Counted from the first letter of the stretch, positions 18,138 through 27,863 are shown. The stretch: 64,000 nt of DNA from CAIQPS01 sp963843455 (GCA_963843455.1 CAWJKE010000008.1:62001-126000); one strand, 5' to 3'. The notes: a model not told the origin generated them from the sequence alone. Numbers and translations are program-made.

Positions 18138-19005
18138 TGTGTTACCTCGACTTTCGGTGTTCTGACTTGTTCTTGTCGTGATCTTCTCGACCCGACCGAG
18201 CGTTCGATCCCCGCGACCAGATCGGTGTAGCGCTCTGTAAACCCTGGACCGGCGGCCTGGTCCACGGCGGCGAACCGGGAGAAGAGCTCCCCGACCTCCG
18301 CCGTCGTGAACTCCCTATCCATCCAGGGGTAGAGGATCTCGTCCTCTCTCGTGATATGCCCGCTCAGCAGTTCGCCGTAGGCGCCAAGGTGGTGCGCCAC
18401 CGCGTCACCGTCCCGCCGCTCGACGGCCTCGGCCAGTTGTCGGACGTGGGCGCGCGCGGTCTCGTGATCGACCAGCATGGCCCGGATGATCTCCAGCGAG
18501 GCGTCGAAGTACGCGAAGAGGATGTCCTCCTCCTTGGCATGGTGGAACTTGTCGGCGTAGGCGCGGATGAAATCGATGCCGTCGAGAAGGAGCCGCCGAT
18601 CCTCGGCGGCATTCACGTCCACGACAAGGAGAAGCTCGCGCACCGTCGCGACCAACCGCTTGATGAGCACGTGCTCGTCAACCAACTGCTTGAGCGGTGG
18701 AGAGTACGCGAACTGCCTCGTCTCCGGCCTGATGTGCGCGCCGGCGGCGCGCCCTTGATCTCGACGCCGGGCAAGACCGCCAAGGCCGAGGGGGCGCCGG
18801 GAATGACCGCTACCGCGATGCGGGCCATGAGCGCTCCCTCCGCCTCGGGGGAGAGGCCGTGGATGCCGACGACGTCTTTAAGCAGGCAAGTACCCACCTG
18901 GCAGGTGACGCATCCTACGTCATATTCCGCGAGGATGGTCCCCACCTCGGGGAACTCGGTGATCACATCCTTGATGGCCGCGTTCAGATAGGTCTCCATG
19001 CTCAT
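18134..19005 (-). CDS. DUF1858-like domain fused to hemerythrin (apparent frameshift)
   Basis: The first frame from ATG 19005 encodes a DUF1858-like helical domain with GCVTCQVGTCLLKDVVGIHG. A second frame encodes a hemerythrin four-helix bundle with ligands in DEHVLIKR, HHAKEEDILF, DHETARAH and GHITREDEILYP. Restoring one missing base around 18720-18760 joins them into one 290-residue protein. The hemerythrin frame has sensible sequence (FAYSPPLKQL) before its first possible start, which supports fusion. Such fusions bind oxygen or NO at a diiron site and may repair Fe-S centres. The gene is coupled to the cysteine-rich protein downstream. Confidence 0.78.
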
Positions 19006-19065
19006 CCCTGTGCCCGTCGTGGTCGTCGTACTCTGAGATTGTGCGCCCCCTGGCGGCGGATTACC

Positions 19066-19079
19066 TTGACTTAGGTCAA
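19066..19079. promoter_or_regulatory. CRP/FNR-type palindromic site
   Basis: TTGACTTAGGTCAA is a perfect TTGAC-N4-GTCAA palindrome, the form recognised by FNR/DNR-type regulators. It lies 61 bp upstream of the hemerythrin start. A CACAAT on the minus strand at 19038-19043 would place the site about 41.5 bp before the transcription start, the usual class II activator position. Confidence 0.55.
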
Positions 19080-19114
19080 ACCGGGTGCGGCGCAAAGGGA
19101 AAGCGTCCGCGCGG

Positions 19115-19143
19115 TTGCCGGGTGTGGTGCGGTGGAATAGAAT
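19115..19143 (+). promoter_or_regulatory. leuC promoter
   Basis: TTGCCG (19115-19120) and TAGAAT (19138-19143) are separated by 17 bp. The expected start near 19150 gives a leader of about 40 bases, too short for a leucine attenuator. Confidence 0.6.
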
Positions 19144-19188
19144 GACTGCTCTTTCCGAACGAAGCCTCTACGACTGGGGGTACATGGT

Positions 19189-20462
<1,274 letters not shown>

Positions 20463-20466
<4 letters not shown>

Positions 20467-20966
20467 CCGACGTGCTCCGCGGCAAGGCCTGGACTTTCGG
20501 CCGAGACATCGACACCGACCTCATCATCCCGGCGCGGTACCTCAACATGAAGACCGCCGAGGAGTTGGGTCAGTACTGCATGTTCGACGCCGACCCCGAC
20601 TTCTCCAAGAAGGTCGAACCGGGCGACATCGTGGTGGCCAAGGAGAACTTCGGCTGCGGATCGAGCCGGGAACACGCTCCCATAGCTCTGAAGGGCGCGG
20701 GCGTGTCGGTGGTCATCGCCAAGAGCTTCGCGCGCATCTTCTACCGCAACGCCTTCAACACCGGGCTGCCGATCCTGGTCGCCCCGGACGCGGTGGACGG
20801 CATCAACGAGGGCGACGAGTTGACGGTCGACCTGGCCGGCGGCGAGATCAAGGACCTGACCTCCGGCACCACCTACCAGGCCGAGCCGCTCCCGCCCTTC
20901 ATGCGCGAACTGGTTGAGGCGGGCGGTCTGCTGCCGTACCTGAAACAACGAGCCGCGTCCCGTTGA
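20463..20966 (+). CDS. leuD: 3-isopropylmalate/citramalate isomerase small subunit
   Basis: A 167-residue swivel-domain protein that pairs with LeuC. It starts with the typical GKAWTFGRDIDTDLIIPARYL and carries NFGCGSSREHAP and ARIFYRNAFNTGLP, all conserved in the short LeuD form. The ATG overlaps the leuC stop, and the leuB gene follows after 34 bp. Confidence 0.94.
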
Positions 20967-21000
20967 CGCGACTGCCGAACCCCACGCGAAAGGAACTGAA

Positions 21001-22062
21001 GTGAATTACGACATCGCGGTGATGCCCGGCGACGGAACCGGACCCGAGGTAGTGGCCGAGGGGCTCAAGGTGCTCAAGGCGGCGGCGGCGCGCGCCGGCT
21101 TCTCATACGACCTCACCCACTACGATTTCGGCGGCGACCGCTACCTACGCACGGGGGAGACCCTGCCCGATTCGGCCATCTCCGAACTCGGCGGGCACGA
21201 CGCCATCTTCCTGGGCGCCATCGGCCATCCGGATGTCAAACCGGGCATCCTGGAGCTGGGCATCCTCCTGAAGGCCCGCTTCGCCCTGGACCTGTACATC
21301 AATTTGCGCCCGGTCAAGTTGTTCCCGGGGGTGGAGACTCCCATCAAGGACAAAGGCCCCAAAGAGATCGACTTCGTCGTGGTGCGCGAGAACACGGAGG
21401 GGTTGTACGCCTCCACCGGCGGCTATCTGAAGAAGGGTACACCCGACGAGATCGCTACCCAGGTGAGCGTCAACACCCGCAAAGGGGTGGAGCGCTGTAT
21501 CCGTTACGCCTTCGACTACGCGGCCCGCGCGGACCGGCGAGGCCAACTGACCCTGGTGGGCAAGACCAACGTGCTGACTTTCGCCTGGGACCTCTGGTGG
21601 CGGGCCTTCAACGAGATCGGTGATGCCGACTATCCAAACATCAAGCGGGAATACGCGCATGTGGACGCCACCTGTATGTGGTTCGTCAAGAACCCCGAGT
21701 GGTTCGACGTGATCGTGACCGACAACATGTTCGGGGACATCATCACCGACCTGGGCGCCATGATCCAGGGCGGCATGGGCGTGGCCGCCGGCGGGAACAT
21801 CAATCCTGGCAAGACGGGTATGTTCGAGCCCATCGGGGGCTCGGCGCCCAAGTACACGGGCCAGAACGTCATCAACCCGCTCGCGGCCATCGGCGCAGTG
21901 CAGATGATGCTCGACTACCTGGGCCAAACCGAAGCCGCCGGCTGGGTGGAAGCGGCGATCATCAAGGCCGTGGGCAAGATGAAGTCGCTGAATGCCGGCC
22001 AGATGGGCATGGGCACCGACGCCGTGGGCGACCTGGTGGCGGAGTACGTGGCCAAGGGCTGA
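21001..22062 (+). CDS. leuB: 3-isopropylmalate dehydrogenase (or 3-methylmalate dehydrogenase)
   Basis: A 353-residue NAD-dependent beta-decarboxylating dehydrogenase. It shows MPGDGTGPEV at the start, RENTEGLYASTGG, the KTNVLTF helix, the metal aspartates in VTDNMFGDIITDLGA, and GSAPKYTGQN. It oxidises and decarboxylates 3-isopropylmalate and likely also 3-methylmalate, giving 2-oxobutyrate for isoleucine. The GTG start has AAAGGA upstream. It is last of the leuCDB operon. Confidence 0.9.
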   Translation: MNYDIAVMPGDGTGPEVVAEGLKVLKAAAARAGFSYDLTHYDFGGDRYLRTGETLPDSAISELGGHDAIFLGAIGHPDVKPGILELGILLKARFALDLYINLRPVKLFPGVETPIKDKGPKEIDFVVVRENTEGLYASTGGYLKKGTPDEIATQVSVNTRKGVERCIRYAFDYAARADRRGQLTLVGKTNVLTFAWDLWWRAFNEIGDADYPNIKREYAHVDATCMWFVKNPEWFDVIVTDNMFGDIITDLGAMIQGGMGVAAGGNINPGKTGMFEPIGGSAPKYTGQNVINPLAAIGAVQMMLDYLGQTEAAGWVEAAIIKAVGKMKSLNAGQMGMGTDAVGDLVAEYVAKG

Positions 22063-22100
22063 TCTGAGGACAATGAGGCATGAGTCTCTAAGGGGGCCGC

Positions 22101-22538
22101 ATGAAGACGATTGTGGTGGGAGTCGACGGGTCGCCGAGTTCGTGGGCGGCAGTCGAATTCGGCGCTAGAGAGGCGGCAGCCCACGGGGCGACTCTGCGGA
22201 TCGTGTCGGCGTGGGAGGTGCCTACCACCGTCTTGTCGAGTAGCGGCGCGACCTCCGATATATACCTGAGCTTCGAGGATGAGGCCCGGCGGATAGTCGG
22301 TGACGCAGCAGCCCGGGCGAAGGAACTCGAACCCACGGCATCACTCGAAGGGCGGGTGGTCGAAGGCTACGCGGGCAACGTCCTCATCGACGAGGCCCAG
22401 TCCGCGGATCTGGTAGTCATCGGGCGCCGGGGCCGCGGCGCCCTGGCCGAACTTCTACTCGGCTCCGTAAGTCATCAGGTGGTCGACCACGCCAAGTGCC
22501 CGGTGGTGATCGTGCCTCCGGCATCGGCGGGCGAGTGA
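22101..22538 (+). CDS. Universal stress protein UspA family, ATP-binding type
   Basis: A 145-residue single USP domain. The C-terminal block VVIGRRGRGALAELLLGSVS holds the G-2x-G-9x-G-S ATP-binding motif, and VDHAKCPVVIVP ends the fold. Such proteins accumulate under growth arrest or energy stress. It starts 38 bp after leuB with AAGGGGG before the ATG, and a second USP gene follows. Confidence 0.88.
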   Translation: MKTIVVGVDGSPSSWAAVEFGAREAAAHGATLRIVSAWEVPTTVLSSSGATSDIYLSFEDEARRIVGDAAARAKELEPTASLEGRVVEGYAGNVLIDEAQSADLVVIGRRGRGALAELLLGSVSHQVVDHAKCPVVIVPPASAGE

Positions 22539-22547
22539 GCCCCGCGA

Positions 22548-22553
22548 TATAGT
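22548..22553 (+). promoter_or_regulatory. Possible -10 box of the second UspA gene
   Basis: TATAGT lies 40 bp before the ATG at 22594, in the 55 bp gap between the two UspA genes. No -35 box is clear. Confidence 0.3.
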
Positions 22554-22593
22554 GGAGACCGACCGGGGGAGCCGTACTCACAAGGGGGACCTG

Positions 22594-23028
22594 ATGGAGA
22601 GCGTCGCCGTTTTCGTCAACGGCTCTGAGGAGGCAGCCGCTTCGCTTGAGTTCGGAGCGCGCGAGGCGGCGATACGGGGAGTCACTCTTCGCTTGGTGGC
22701 GGCCTGGGACGTACCCTCTTCCATCCTGGGCGGCGGGGTGGCCGGCCAGGATGTCTACGCAGAATTTCGGGAGAGCGCCGAGAAGCTCATCAAGGATGCG
22801 GTCGCGCGGGTGGCCGAGTTGGAGCCCTCTGTGGCCGTCGAGACCCGCGTTGTCAAAGGCCAGCCGGGCCCGGTGTTCCTCGAGGAGTCACGGGACGCGG
22901 CCCTCATCGTGGCCGCGAGGAAGCGGCATGCGGGCATCAAGGAGCTCGTGGTGGGTTCGATCAGCAGGCACATCCTGAACAACGCCGAGCGACCGGTGGT
23001 GGTGGTGCCTCTCTTACCCCACCGGTGA
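22594..23028 (+). CDS. Universal stress protein UspA family, degenerate ATP motif
   Basis: A 144-residue USP domain similar in layout to its upstream neighbour (both have EFGAREAA and a TTVL/SSIL loop). In place of the glycine-rich ATP loop it has ARKRHAGIKELVVGSIS, so the first glycine is lost and it may not bind ATP. The ATG has AAGGGGG five bases upstream. It is convergent with the STAS gene, with three bases between stops. Confidence 0.85.
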   Translation: MESVAVFVNGSEEAAASLEFGAREAAIRGVTLRLVAAWDVPSSILGGGVAGQDVYAEFRESAEKLIKDAVARVAELEPSVAVETRVVKGQPGPVFLEESRDAALIVAARKRHAGIKELVVGSISRHILNNAERPVVVVPLLPHR

Positions 23029-23031
23029 CCC

Positions 23032-23436
23032 TCAGTCGGGCTTGGGCGACAGACCGAGAGCGGCGGCTGCCGCAGGCAGGTCGCGCAGAGCCCGGAATCC
23101 CGCCTGGTCCGTCAAGCCCGTTATCTCCATGAGACGGGCGACCGGCGGCTTGGCCCCGACGACCCCGAGCCAGCCCGTGCCCTTGAGCAGAGTGAGGGTG
23201 TCGAACATGAGAGAGAGTCCCCCGCTGTCCATGTAGGCCACCTCAGTCATGTCCAGGATGAGGGCCGGCGGTTTCGCAGCCGATTCCTCCTGGATGACTG
23301 CTCGGAGTTGGGGGGTTGTCTGGTGGTCGAGTTCCCCCTTGACGTAGACCAAAGGCGCGCCCAAGCGGTAGGAGATCTGCAGGTCGAGAGGAGTACTCAT
23401 CGACGACGTGCGTACCGGTATCTTGGGCGTGGTCAT
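23032..23436 (-). CDS. STAS-domain anti-anti-sigma factor
   Basis: A 134-residue single STAS domain of the SpoIIAA/RsbV type. YMDSGGLSLMFD holds the serine that partner kinases phosphorylate. An unphosphorylated form would bind an anti-sigma kinase and release a sigma factor. No kinase or sigma gene lies nearby. A second STAS protein is at 55007-55360. The first twelve residues are an unstructured extension; an internal ATG is possible. Confidence 0.87.
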   Translation of the reverse strand: MTTPKIPVRTSSMSTPLDLQISYRLGAPLVYVKGELDHQTTPQLRAVIQEESAAKPPALILDMTEVAYMDSGGLSLMFDTLTLLKGTGWLGVVGAKPPVARLMEITGLTDQAGFRALRDLPAAAAALGLSPKPD

Positions 23437-23537
23437 GTCTTTGCCTCCTTGTCCCGGGGGAGTTCCGCGTATGCGTCACTATCTACCCGTGAGTCTTGTC
23501 CTGTAACCACGATTACGCGTGATTTGTGTGCATGAGA

Positions 23538-23664
23538 TATACTGCGGCCGACATCCGATAGGGACGTACTTCAAGGCGTTGCTTAGAGGCGAGTTTCTCT
23601 CTATTCCGCCCCGTAGTCTTAGCCTCTCGAATGCCGAAGTGTAACCCGTCCTTTGGAGGGAAGA
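23538..23664 (+). promoter_or_regulatory. -10 box and long 5' leader of the RRM gene
   Basis: TATACT at 23538-23543 would start transcription near 23550, leaving a leader of about 115 bases before the ATG. It contains pyrimidine-rich stretches and ends with GGAGGG. Long leaders often regulate cold-shock-type genes by RNA structure. No known riboswitch was recognised. Confidence 0.4.
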
Positions 23665-24027
23665 ATGAGTGCCAAGCTGTATGTGGGGAATCTGAGCTAC
23701 AGCACGTCCGAGGCGAGCATAAAGACGCTGTTCGGGCAGTACGGCGAGGTCGTCTCGGTGAATCTCATCACCGACCGCGACACCGGCCGGCCAAAAGGCT
23801 TCGGATTCGTGGAGATGGCTACCCCAGAGGAAGCCGAGGCGGCGAAGACGGCCACCAACGGCACTGAACTGGACGGCCGCACGCTCAAAGTCGACACCGC
23901 CAAAGAGATGCAGCCCCGGCCCCCGCGGAGCGGTGGCTACGGCGGCGGTGGTGGCTACGGCGGTGGTGGCGGTTATGGTGGCGGCGGTGGCTACGGCGGC
24001 GGTGGCAGCAGCGGACGCCGCTACTAG
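23665..24027 (+). CDS. RRM-domain RNA-binding protein with Gly/Tyr tail
   Basis: A 120-residue protein with one RNA recognition motif (residues 3-80): RNP2 is KLYVGNL and RNP1 is KGFGFVEM. The tail is four repeats of Gly-Tyr-Gly-Gly-Gly-Gly, like cyanobacterial cold-induced Rbp proteins and eukaryotic glycine-rich RNA-binding proteins. It would bind single-stranded RNA and perhaps act as a chaperone. GGAGGG precedes the ATG at 23665; the slightly longer in-frame start lies inside that ribosome site. The gene stands alone with its own promoter and terminator. Confidence 0.92.
   Translation: MSAKLYVGNLSYSTSEASIKTLFGQYGEVVSVNLITDRDTGRPKGFGFVEMATPEEAEAAKTATNGTELDGRTLKVDTAKEMQPRPPRSGGYGGGGGYGGGGGYGGGGGYGGGGSSGRRY
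23935..24006 (+). repeat. Four 18-bp tandem units coding for the GYGGGG tail
   Basis: Imperfect copies of ggctacggcggcggtggt start at 23935, 23953, 23971 and 23989. The differences are mostly at third codon positions, so the amino acid repeat is conserved while the DNA drifts. Confidence 0.9.
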
Positions 24028-24064
24028 AGCGTTGCGCTCGTAGCGCACCGACAGCGCGACTTGC

Positions 24065-24105
24065 GGGGCGCCGGCCCGATTGGGGCCGGCGCCCCTTTCT
24101 ATTTT
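24065..24105 (+). terminator. Rho-independent terminator of the RRM gene
   Basis: GGGGCGCCGGCCC (24065-24077) pairs perfectly with GGGCCGGCGCCCC (24083-24095) around the loop GATTG, and TTTCTATTTT follows. It is the strongest terminator in the window. Confidence 0.9.
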
Positions 24106-24148
24106 CCGTGAACACACCGTCCCGGCACGAACACGCCTCTTGGCCCCC

Positions 24149-24189
24149 TTGTCTTGTTAGGCATAACGTACTAAAATAGCCATGCCTAA
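24149..24189 (+). promoter_or_regulatory. feo operon promoter with DtxR-type operator
   Basis: TTGTCT (24149-24154) and TAAAAT (24172-24177) are 17 bp apart. The inverted half-sites TTAGGCAT (24157-24164) and ATGCCTAA (24182-24189) flank the -10 box. The 19 bp at 24171-24189 match the IdeR/DtxR iron box in about 12 positions, including CCTAA at the end. Confidence 0.6.
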
Positions 24190-24212
24190 CTTTGCGAGCG
24201 GAGAGGGAGCGA

Positions 24213-24641
24213 GTGAGCGCGAAAGCCATGAACGAGAGCAACACCCGGGTAGCCGAGAGAGAAACTCTGAGCGCGAGTCTGGAGGACTACCTGGAGGCCA
24301 TACTGCAGTTGGAGCGGGTTTCCCGGGTTGCGCGCGTGAGCGAGATCGCCGGTCAATTGGGCGTGTCCCGACCCTCTGTCACCGGCGCTCTCAAGAGCCT
24401 TGGCGCCCGTCGGCTTGTCGCGCACGCCCCGTACGGTCATGTGACGCTCACCCGCGAGGGGGCGAAGATCGCCGTGGAAGTCGAGCGGCGGCACTTGGCG
24501 ATCCGAGATTTCCTTACGGGCGTACTCGGCATACCCGGCGCGCGCGCCGAGACGACTGCCTGCAAGATGGAACACGTCCTCGAACCGGAGATACTGGCTT
24601 ACTTCGTCGAATACGCCGAGAGGCAGGGGGAGCAGGGATGA
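24213..24641 (+). CDS. DtxR/MntR-family metal-dependent regulator
   Basis: A 142-residue protein with the N-terminal winged helix of the DtxR family: EDYLEAILQL, then VARVSEIAGQLGVSRPSVTGALKSL. The dimer and metal domain follows, with EVERRHLAIRDFL and CKMEHVLEP, which supply the usual His, Glu and Cys ligands. It has no SH3 domain, like MntR. The GTG start has GGAGAG seven bases upstream; TTG 24192 and ATG 24228 are alternatives. Its gene overlaps feoA by four bases, so it most likely represses ferrous iron uptake and itself. Confidence 0.87.
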   Translation: MSAKAMNESNTRVAERETLSASLEDYLEAILQLERVSRVARVSEIAGQLGVSRPSVTGALKSLGARRLVAHAPYGHVTLTREGAKIAVEVERRHLAIRDFLTGVLGIPGARAETTACKMEHVLEPEILAYFVEYAERQGEQG

Positions 24642-24901
24642 CCACCCTTGCCCGCCTACCCAATGGAGCGCGAGCGACCGTGAGGAGTCTGCCCCATCCT
24701 CACGTTCTGGCGAAACGCCTTCTGGCTCTGGGGCTCAATCCGGGGGCCGAAGTGCGTGTGCTCCAAAACCGGGGGACCGGCCCGCTCATCGTCGAGGTCC
24801 ACGGCGCTCGGCTCGCCCTGGGTCGCGGGCAAGCGGAGCGGGTGGCCGTGGAGCTTATCGAAGCGCCGGACTGTGTGACGGACATAGCGGCGGAACGGTA
24901 G
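24638..24901 (+). CDS. feoA: Ferrous iron transport protein A
   Basis: An 87-residue SH3-like protein with LPHPHVLAKRLLALGLNPGAEVRVL and VHGARLALGRGQAERV. FeoA assists FeoB, probably at its cytoplasmic G domain. The ATG overlaps the regulator's stop and feoB follows after 10 bp. Confidence 0.85.
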   Translation: MTTLARLPNGARATVRSLPHPHVLAKRLLALGLNPGAEVRVLQNRGTGPLIVEVHGARLALGRGQAERVAVELIEAPDCVTDIAAER

Positions 24902-24911
24902 GACGTCGCCC

Positions 24912-26912
24912 GTGGAGGCCTCGGCCCCCCTCACTCTCGCCCTTGCGGGCCAGCCCAACGTGGGCAAGAGCACCGTGTTCAACGCGCTCACGGGGCTCAA
25001 CCAGCACGTGGGCAACTGGCCGGGTAAGACGGTCGAGCAGAAGATCGGCCGCTTTGACCACCTGGGAACGCGGATCACCCTGGTCGACCTTCCCGGCACC
25101 TACAGCCTCACTTCTGGCTCCGAGGAGGAGCGCGTCGCCCGGGACTACCTCATCAAGGAACCGCCACAGGTCGTGATCGCGGTCGTGAACGCAGCTTCTC
25201 TCGAGCGGAACCTGTACCTGGTCGCCGAACTGCTGACCCTGCCGGTGCCGCTGGTGGTGGGTCTGAACATGCTCGACGTCGCCGAAGCCCATGGCGTTCA
25301 CGTCGAGGCCCCGGTCCTCGCGGCCGCGCTCGGCGTCCCGGTGGTCGAACTCGTGGCGAGCAAGGGCCGGGGACTGCGCGAGTTGATCGACGCGGCGGTC
25401 GGCCTGCTGGACCATCCCGAGTCGTTCCGGCCGAACCGTCCGGCCATCCGGGCCAAGCACCTGCCCGTGCTGCGAGAGATCGAGGATCTGCTGGCCGGCC
25501 ACATGCCCGCCGGGTACCCCGCCGATTGGGTCGCCCTCAAGCTGCTCGAGGGCGACACCGACGTCGCCCGGATGGTACGGGAGCAGGTACCCGACGCATG
25601 GGACGCGATCGACCACAGTCTGGCCGATCACGAAGACGCTTATCTCGACATAGCCGGCGGCCGTTACGACTGGGTAGCTCGGATGGTGCGCGCGGCGGTG
25701 GCGCAGCCCCGCACCGGGGTCACCGTCCTCACCGACCGTATCGACCGAGTGGCCACCCATCCTTTCTGGGGCCTGCTGGTGCTCCTGCTCGCGTTCGGCG
25801 CCATGTTCGGCATCACCTACACGGTGGCGACTCCGGCGGCAGGCGCGATCGCCGGCTTCGTGTCGGGCCCGTTCTCCGACCTGCTCCGCACCCTGCTCGG
25901 CTGGGCACCGGACTGGATAGTGGGCCTCATCGTCGATGGGGTGGTGGCCGGCGGGGGTGCCGTCCTGGCCTTCGTCCCCATCCTGGTGGTGTTCTTCGCG
26001 GCCCTCGGCCTGCTGGAGGACGTGGGCTACATGGCGCGGTCGGCCTACGTCATGGACCGCTATATGCACTGGATGGGTCTGCACGGCAAGTCGTGCTTGC
26101 CGCTGATGCTTGGTTTTGGCTGCAACGTGCCGGCGATCCTGGGGACGCGCATCATCGAGGATCGCAAGGCGCGCATGCTCACCATGATGCTCACTCCCTT
26201 CGTTCCCTGCACCGCCAGGCTGGCGGTGCTTGCCTTCTTGGCCCCAGCCTTCTTCGGCGCGAATGCGGCTTGGGCCGTGGTCGCTTTGGTGGGGGGCAAC
26301 CTGGTGATACTCGCCGTGATCGGCGTGACTGTGAACAAGGTGGTCTTCAAGGGGGAGCGGAGCGCCTTCATCATGGAGATGCCCCTCTACCACGTGCCTA
26401 ACGCGCGGACCATCGGCCTCTATGTCTGGCGCCACACCATGTCCTTCATCAGCAAGGCCGGCAAGGTCATCGTCCTCTGCTCCGCCATCGTATGGGCGCT
26501 CTCGAACTTTCCGGGGAACACTCCGAGCCAGAGCATCCTTGGCCAAGTGGGGCAGGCTCTGGAACCCTTCTTCAGTCTCATGGGCCTGGGCGACTGGCGC
26601 ATCATCGTCGCTCTGCTGTCGAGCTTCGTGGCCAAGGAGAACGCTGTGGCCACGCTGGGCGTCCTCTTCGGGGAGGGCGGGGGCGTGGCGGGTGGCGCGG
26701 GCTTGGCCGCGCTGGTCGGGGCCGTCCTGGTCCCGGCCGCGGCCGCGGCCTTTCTCGTGGTGGTGATGACCTTCATACCCTGCGTGGCAACCATGACGGC
26801 CATCAAGCAGGAGTCGCGCTCCTGGCGGTTCGTAGGGGCCAACATCGGCCTCATGCTGGTGGTGGCCTTCGGCCTGGGGATCCTGGTATATCAGGTGGGC
26901 TCGCTGCTCTAG
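24912..26912 (+). CDS. feoB: Ferrous iron transporter B
   Basis: A 666-residue membrane protein that imports Fe(II). The N-terminal G domain has GQPNVGKST (G1), DLPGTYSL (G3) and GLNMLDVAE (G4). A helical spacer follows, and then the pore domain from about residue 285 with two gate regions; GFGCNVPAIL and FIPCVATMTA carry the conserved cysteines. The GTG start is ten bases after feoA. No FeoC is present. Confidence 0.95.
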   Translation: MEASAPLTLALAGQPNVGKSTVFNALTGLNQHVGNWPGKTVEQKIGRFDHLGTRITLVDLPGTYSLTSGSEEERVARDYLIKEPPQVVIAVVNAASLERNLYLVAELLTLPVPLVVGLNMLDVAEAHGVHVEAPVLAAALGVPVVELVASKGRGLRELIDAAVGLLDHPESFRPNRPAIRAKHLPVLREIEDLLAGHMPAGYPADWVALKLLEGDTDVARMVREQVPDAWDAIDHSLADHEDAYLDIAGGRYDWVARMVRAAVAQPRTGVTVLTDRIDRVATHPFWGLLVLLLAFGAMFGITYTVATPAAGAIAGFVSGPFSDLLRTLLGWAPDWIVGLIVDGVVAGGGAVLAFVPILVVFFAALGLLEDVGYMARSAYVMDRYMHWMGLHGKSCLPLMLGFGCNVPAILGTRIIEDRKARMLTMMLTPFVPCTARLAVLAFLAPAFFGANAAWAVVALVGGNLVILAVIGVTVNKVVFKGERSAFIMEMPLYHVPNARTIGLYVWRHTMSFISKAGKVIVLCSAIVWALSNFPGNTPSQSILGQVGQALEPFFSLMGLGDWRIIVALLSSFVAKENAVATLGVLFGEGGGVAGGAGLAALVGAVLVPAAAAAFLVVVMTFIPCVATMTAIKQESRSWRFVGANIGLMLVVAFGLGILVYQVGSLL

Positions 26913-26925
26913 CAGCCAGATTTTG

Positions 26926-26931
26926 TATACT
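26926..26931 (+). promoter_or_regulatory. -10 box of the branched-chain aminotransferase gene
   Basis: TATACT, preceded directly by TTTG, lies 59 bp before the ATG at 26991. A strong AGGAGG precedes the ATG. Confidence 0.45.
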
Positions 26932-26990
26932 TCAAGTCCCACAGGCGGGCTCGGGCAACCCGCACGAGCGCCAAGGGCCAGGAGGTTCCT

Positions 26991-27863
26991 ATGCAGATCT
27001 ACATCGATGGCGAGTTCTACAGCAAAGAAGACGCGAAGATAAGCGTCTTCGACCACGGTCTTCTCTACGGTGACGGAGTGTTCGAAGGCATCCGGACGTA
27101 TAACGGACGGGTATTCGAACTCGACGCCCACATCGACCGGCTGTACGCCTCGGCGCAGATCATCGCCCTCGACATCCCTGTGTCCCGAGAGGAACTCGAC
27201 AGAGCCGTGATGGAGACCATCCGCCGCAACGACGCCATGGACGGGTACGTCCGTCTGGTGGTGACCCGCGGGATCGGCGACCTGGGGCTCAATCCCAGCA
27301 AGTGTCCCAAGGCCACGATGTTCTGCATCGCCGGCGGGATCACCCTCTATCCGGCCGAGGTCTACTCCAAGGGCTTCAAGCTGGCGACCCTTTCCACCCG
27401 GCGCAACGATCCCCAAGCGGTGAACCCCGCCGTCAAGAGCCTCAACTACCTCAACAACGTCATGGGTGCCCTGGAATTGCGGGGCCGTGAGGTCGACGAG
27501 GGGCTGTTCCTCACCACCTCCGGGTACGTGTGCGAGTGCACGGCCGACAACGTCTTCCTAGTGCGGGGCCACAAGCTGCTGACGCCCGACCCGGCGCTGG
27601 GTGCCTTGAAGGGCATAACCAGGGGAGTGGTGATGCGACTGGCCGCCTTCATGGGGCTGGACGTGGAAGAGGGCTTCTACACACTCTACGACGTCTATAC
27701 CGCCGATGAGGCGTTCCTGACGGGGACGGCCGCCGAAGTGGGCCCGGTCGTGGAGGTCGACAAGCGGGTCATCGGTGCCGGCGTTCCCGGACCGGTGACC
27801 AAGGAGATCATCGCCCGCTTCCACGAGTACGCGCAGAATTCGGGTACGCCGGTGAGCGGGTAG
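26991..27863 (+). CDS. ilvE: Branched-chain amino acid aminotransferase
   Basis: A 290-residue fold-type IV PLP enzyme that transaminates the keto acids of Val, Leu and Ile with glutamate. It has DHGLLYGDGVFEGIRTY, the PLP lysine K149 in AVKSLNYLNN, and FLTGTAAEVGPVVEVD, all typical of IlvE. AGGAGG lies six bases before the ATG. The citramalate synthase gene follows after 39 bp, which supports a role in isoleucine synthesis. Confidence 0.93.
   Translation: MQIYIDGEFYSKEDAKISVFDHGLLYGDGVFEGIRTYNGRVFELDAHIDRLYASAQIIALDIPVSREELDRAVMETIRRNDAMDGYVRLVVTRGIGDLGLNPSKCPKATMFCIAGGITLYPAEVYSKGFKLATLSTRRNDPQAVNPAVKSLNYLNNVMGALELRGREVDEGLFLTTSGYVCECTADNVFLVRGHKLLTPDPALGALKGITRGVVMRLAAFMGLDVEEGFYTLYDVYTADEAFLTGTAAEVGPVVEVDKRVIGAGVPGPVTKEIIARFHEYAQNSGTPVSG

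Noticed and set aside
24855..27416. An 853-codon open frame on the minus strand opposite feoB and ilvE
   Set aside because: It is antisense to two well-supported genes, with composition (many His, Gly, Asp, Arg) typical of a shadow frame in GC-rich DNA, and has no recognisable domain.
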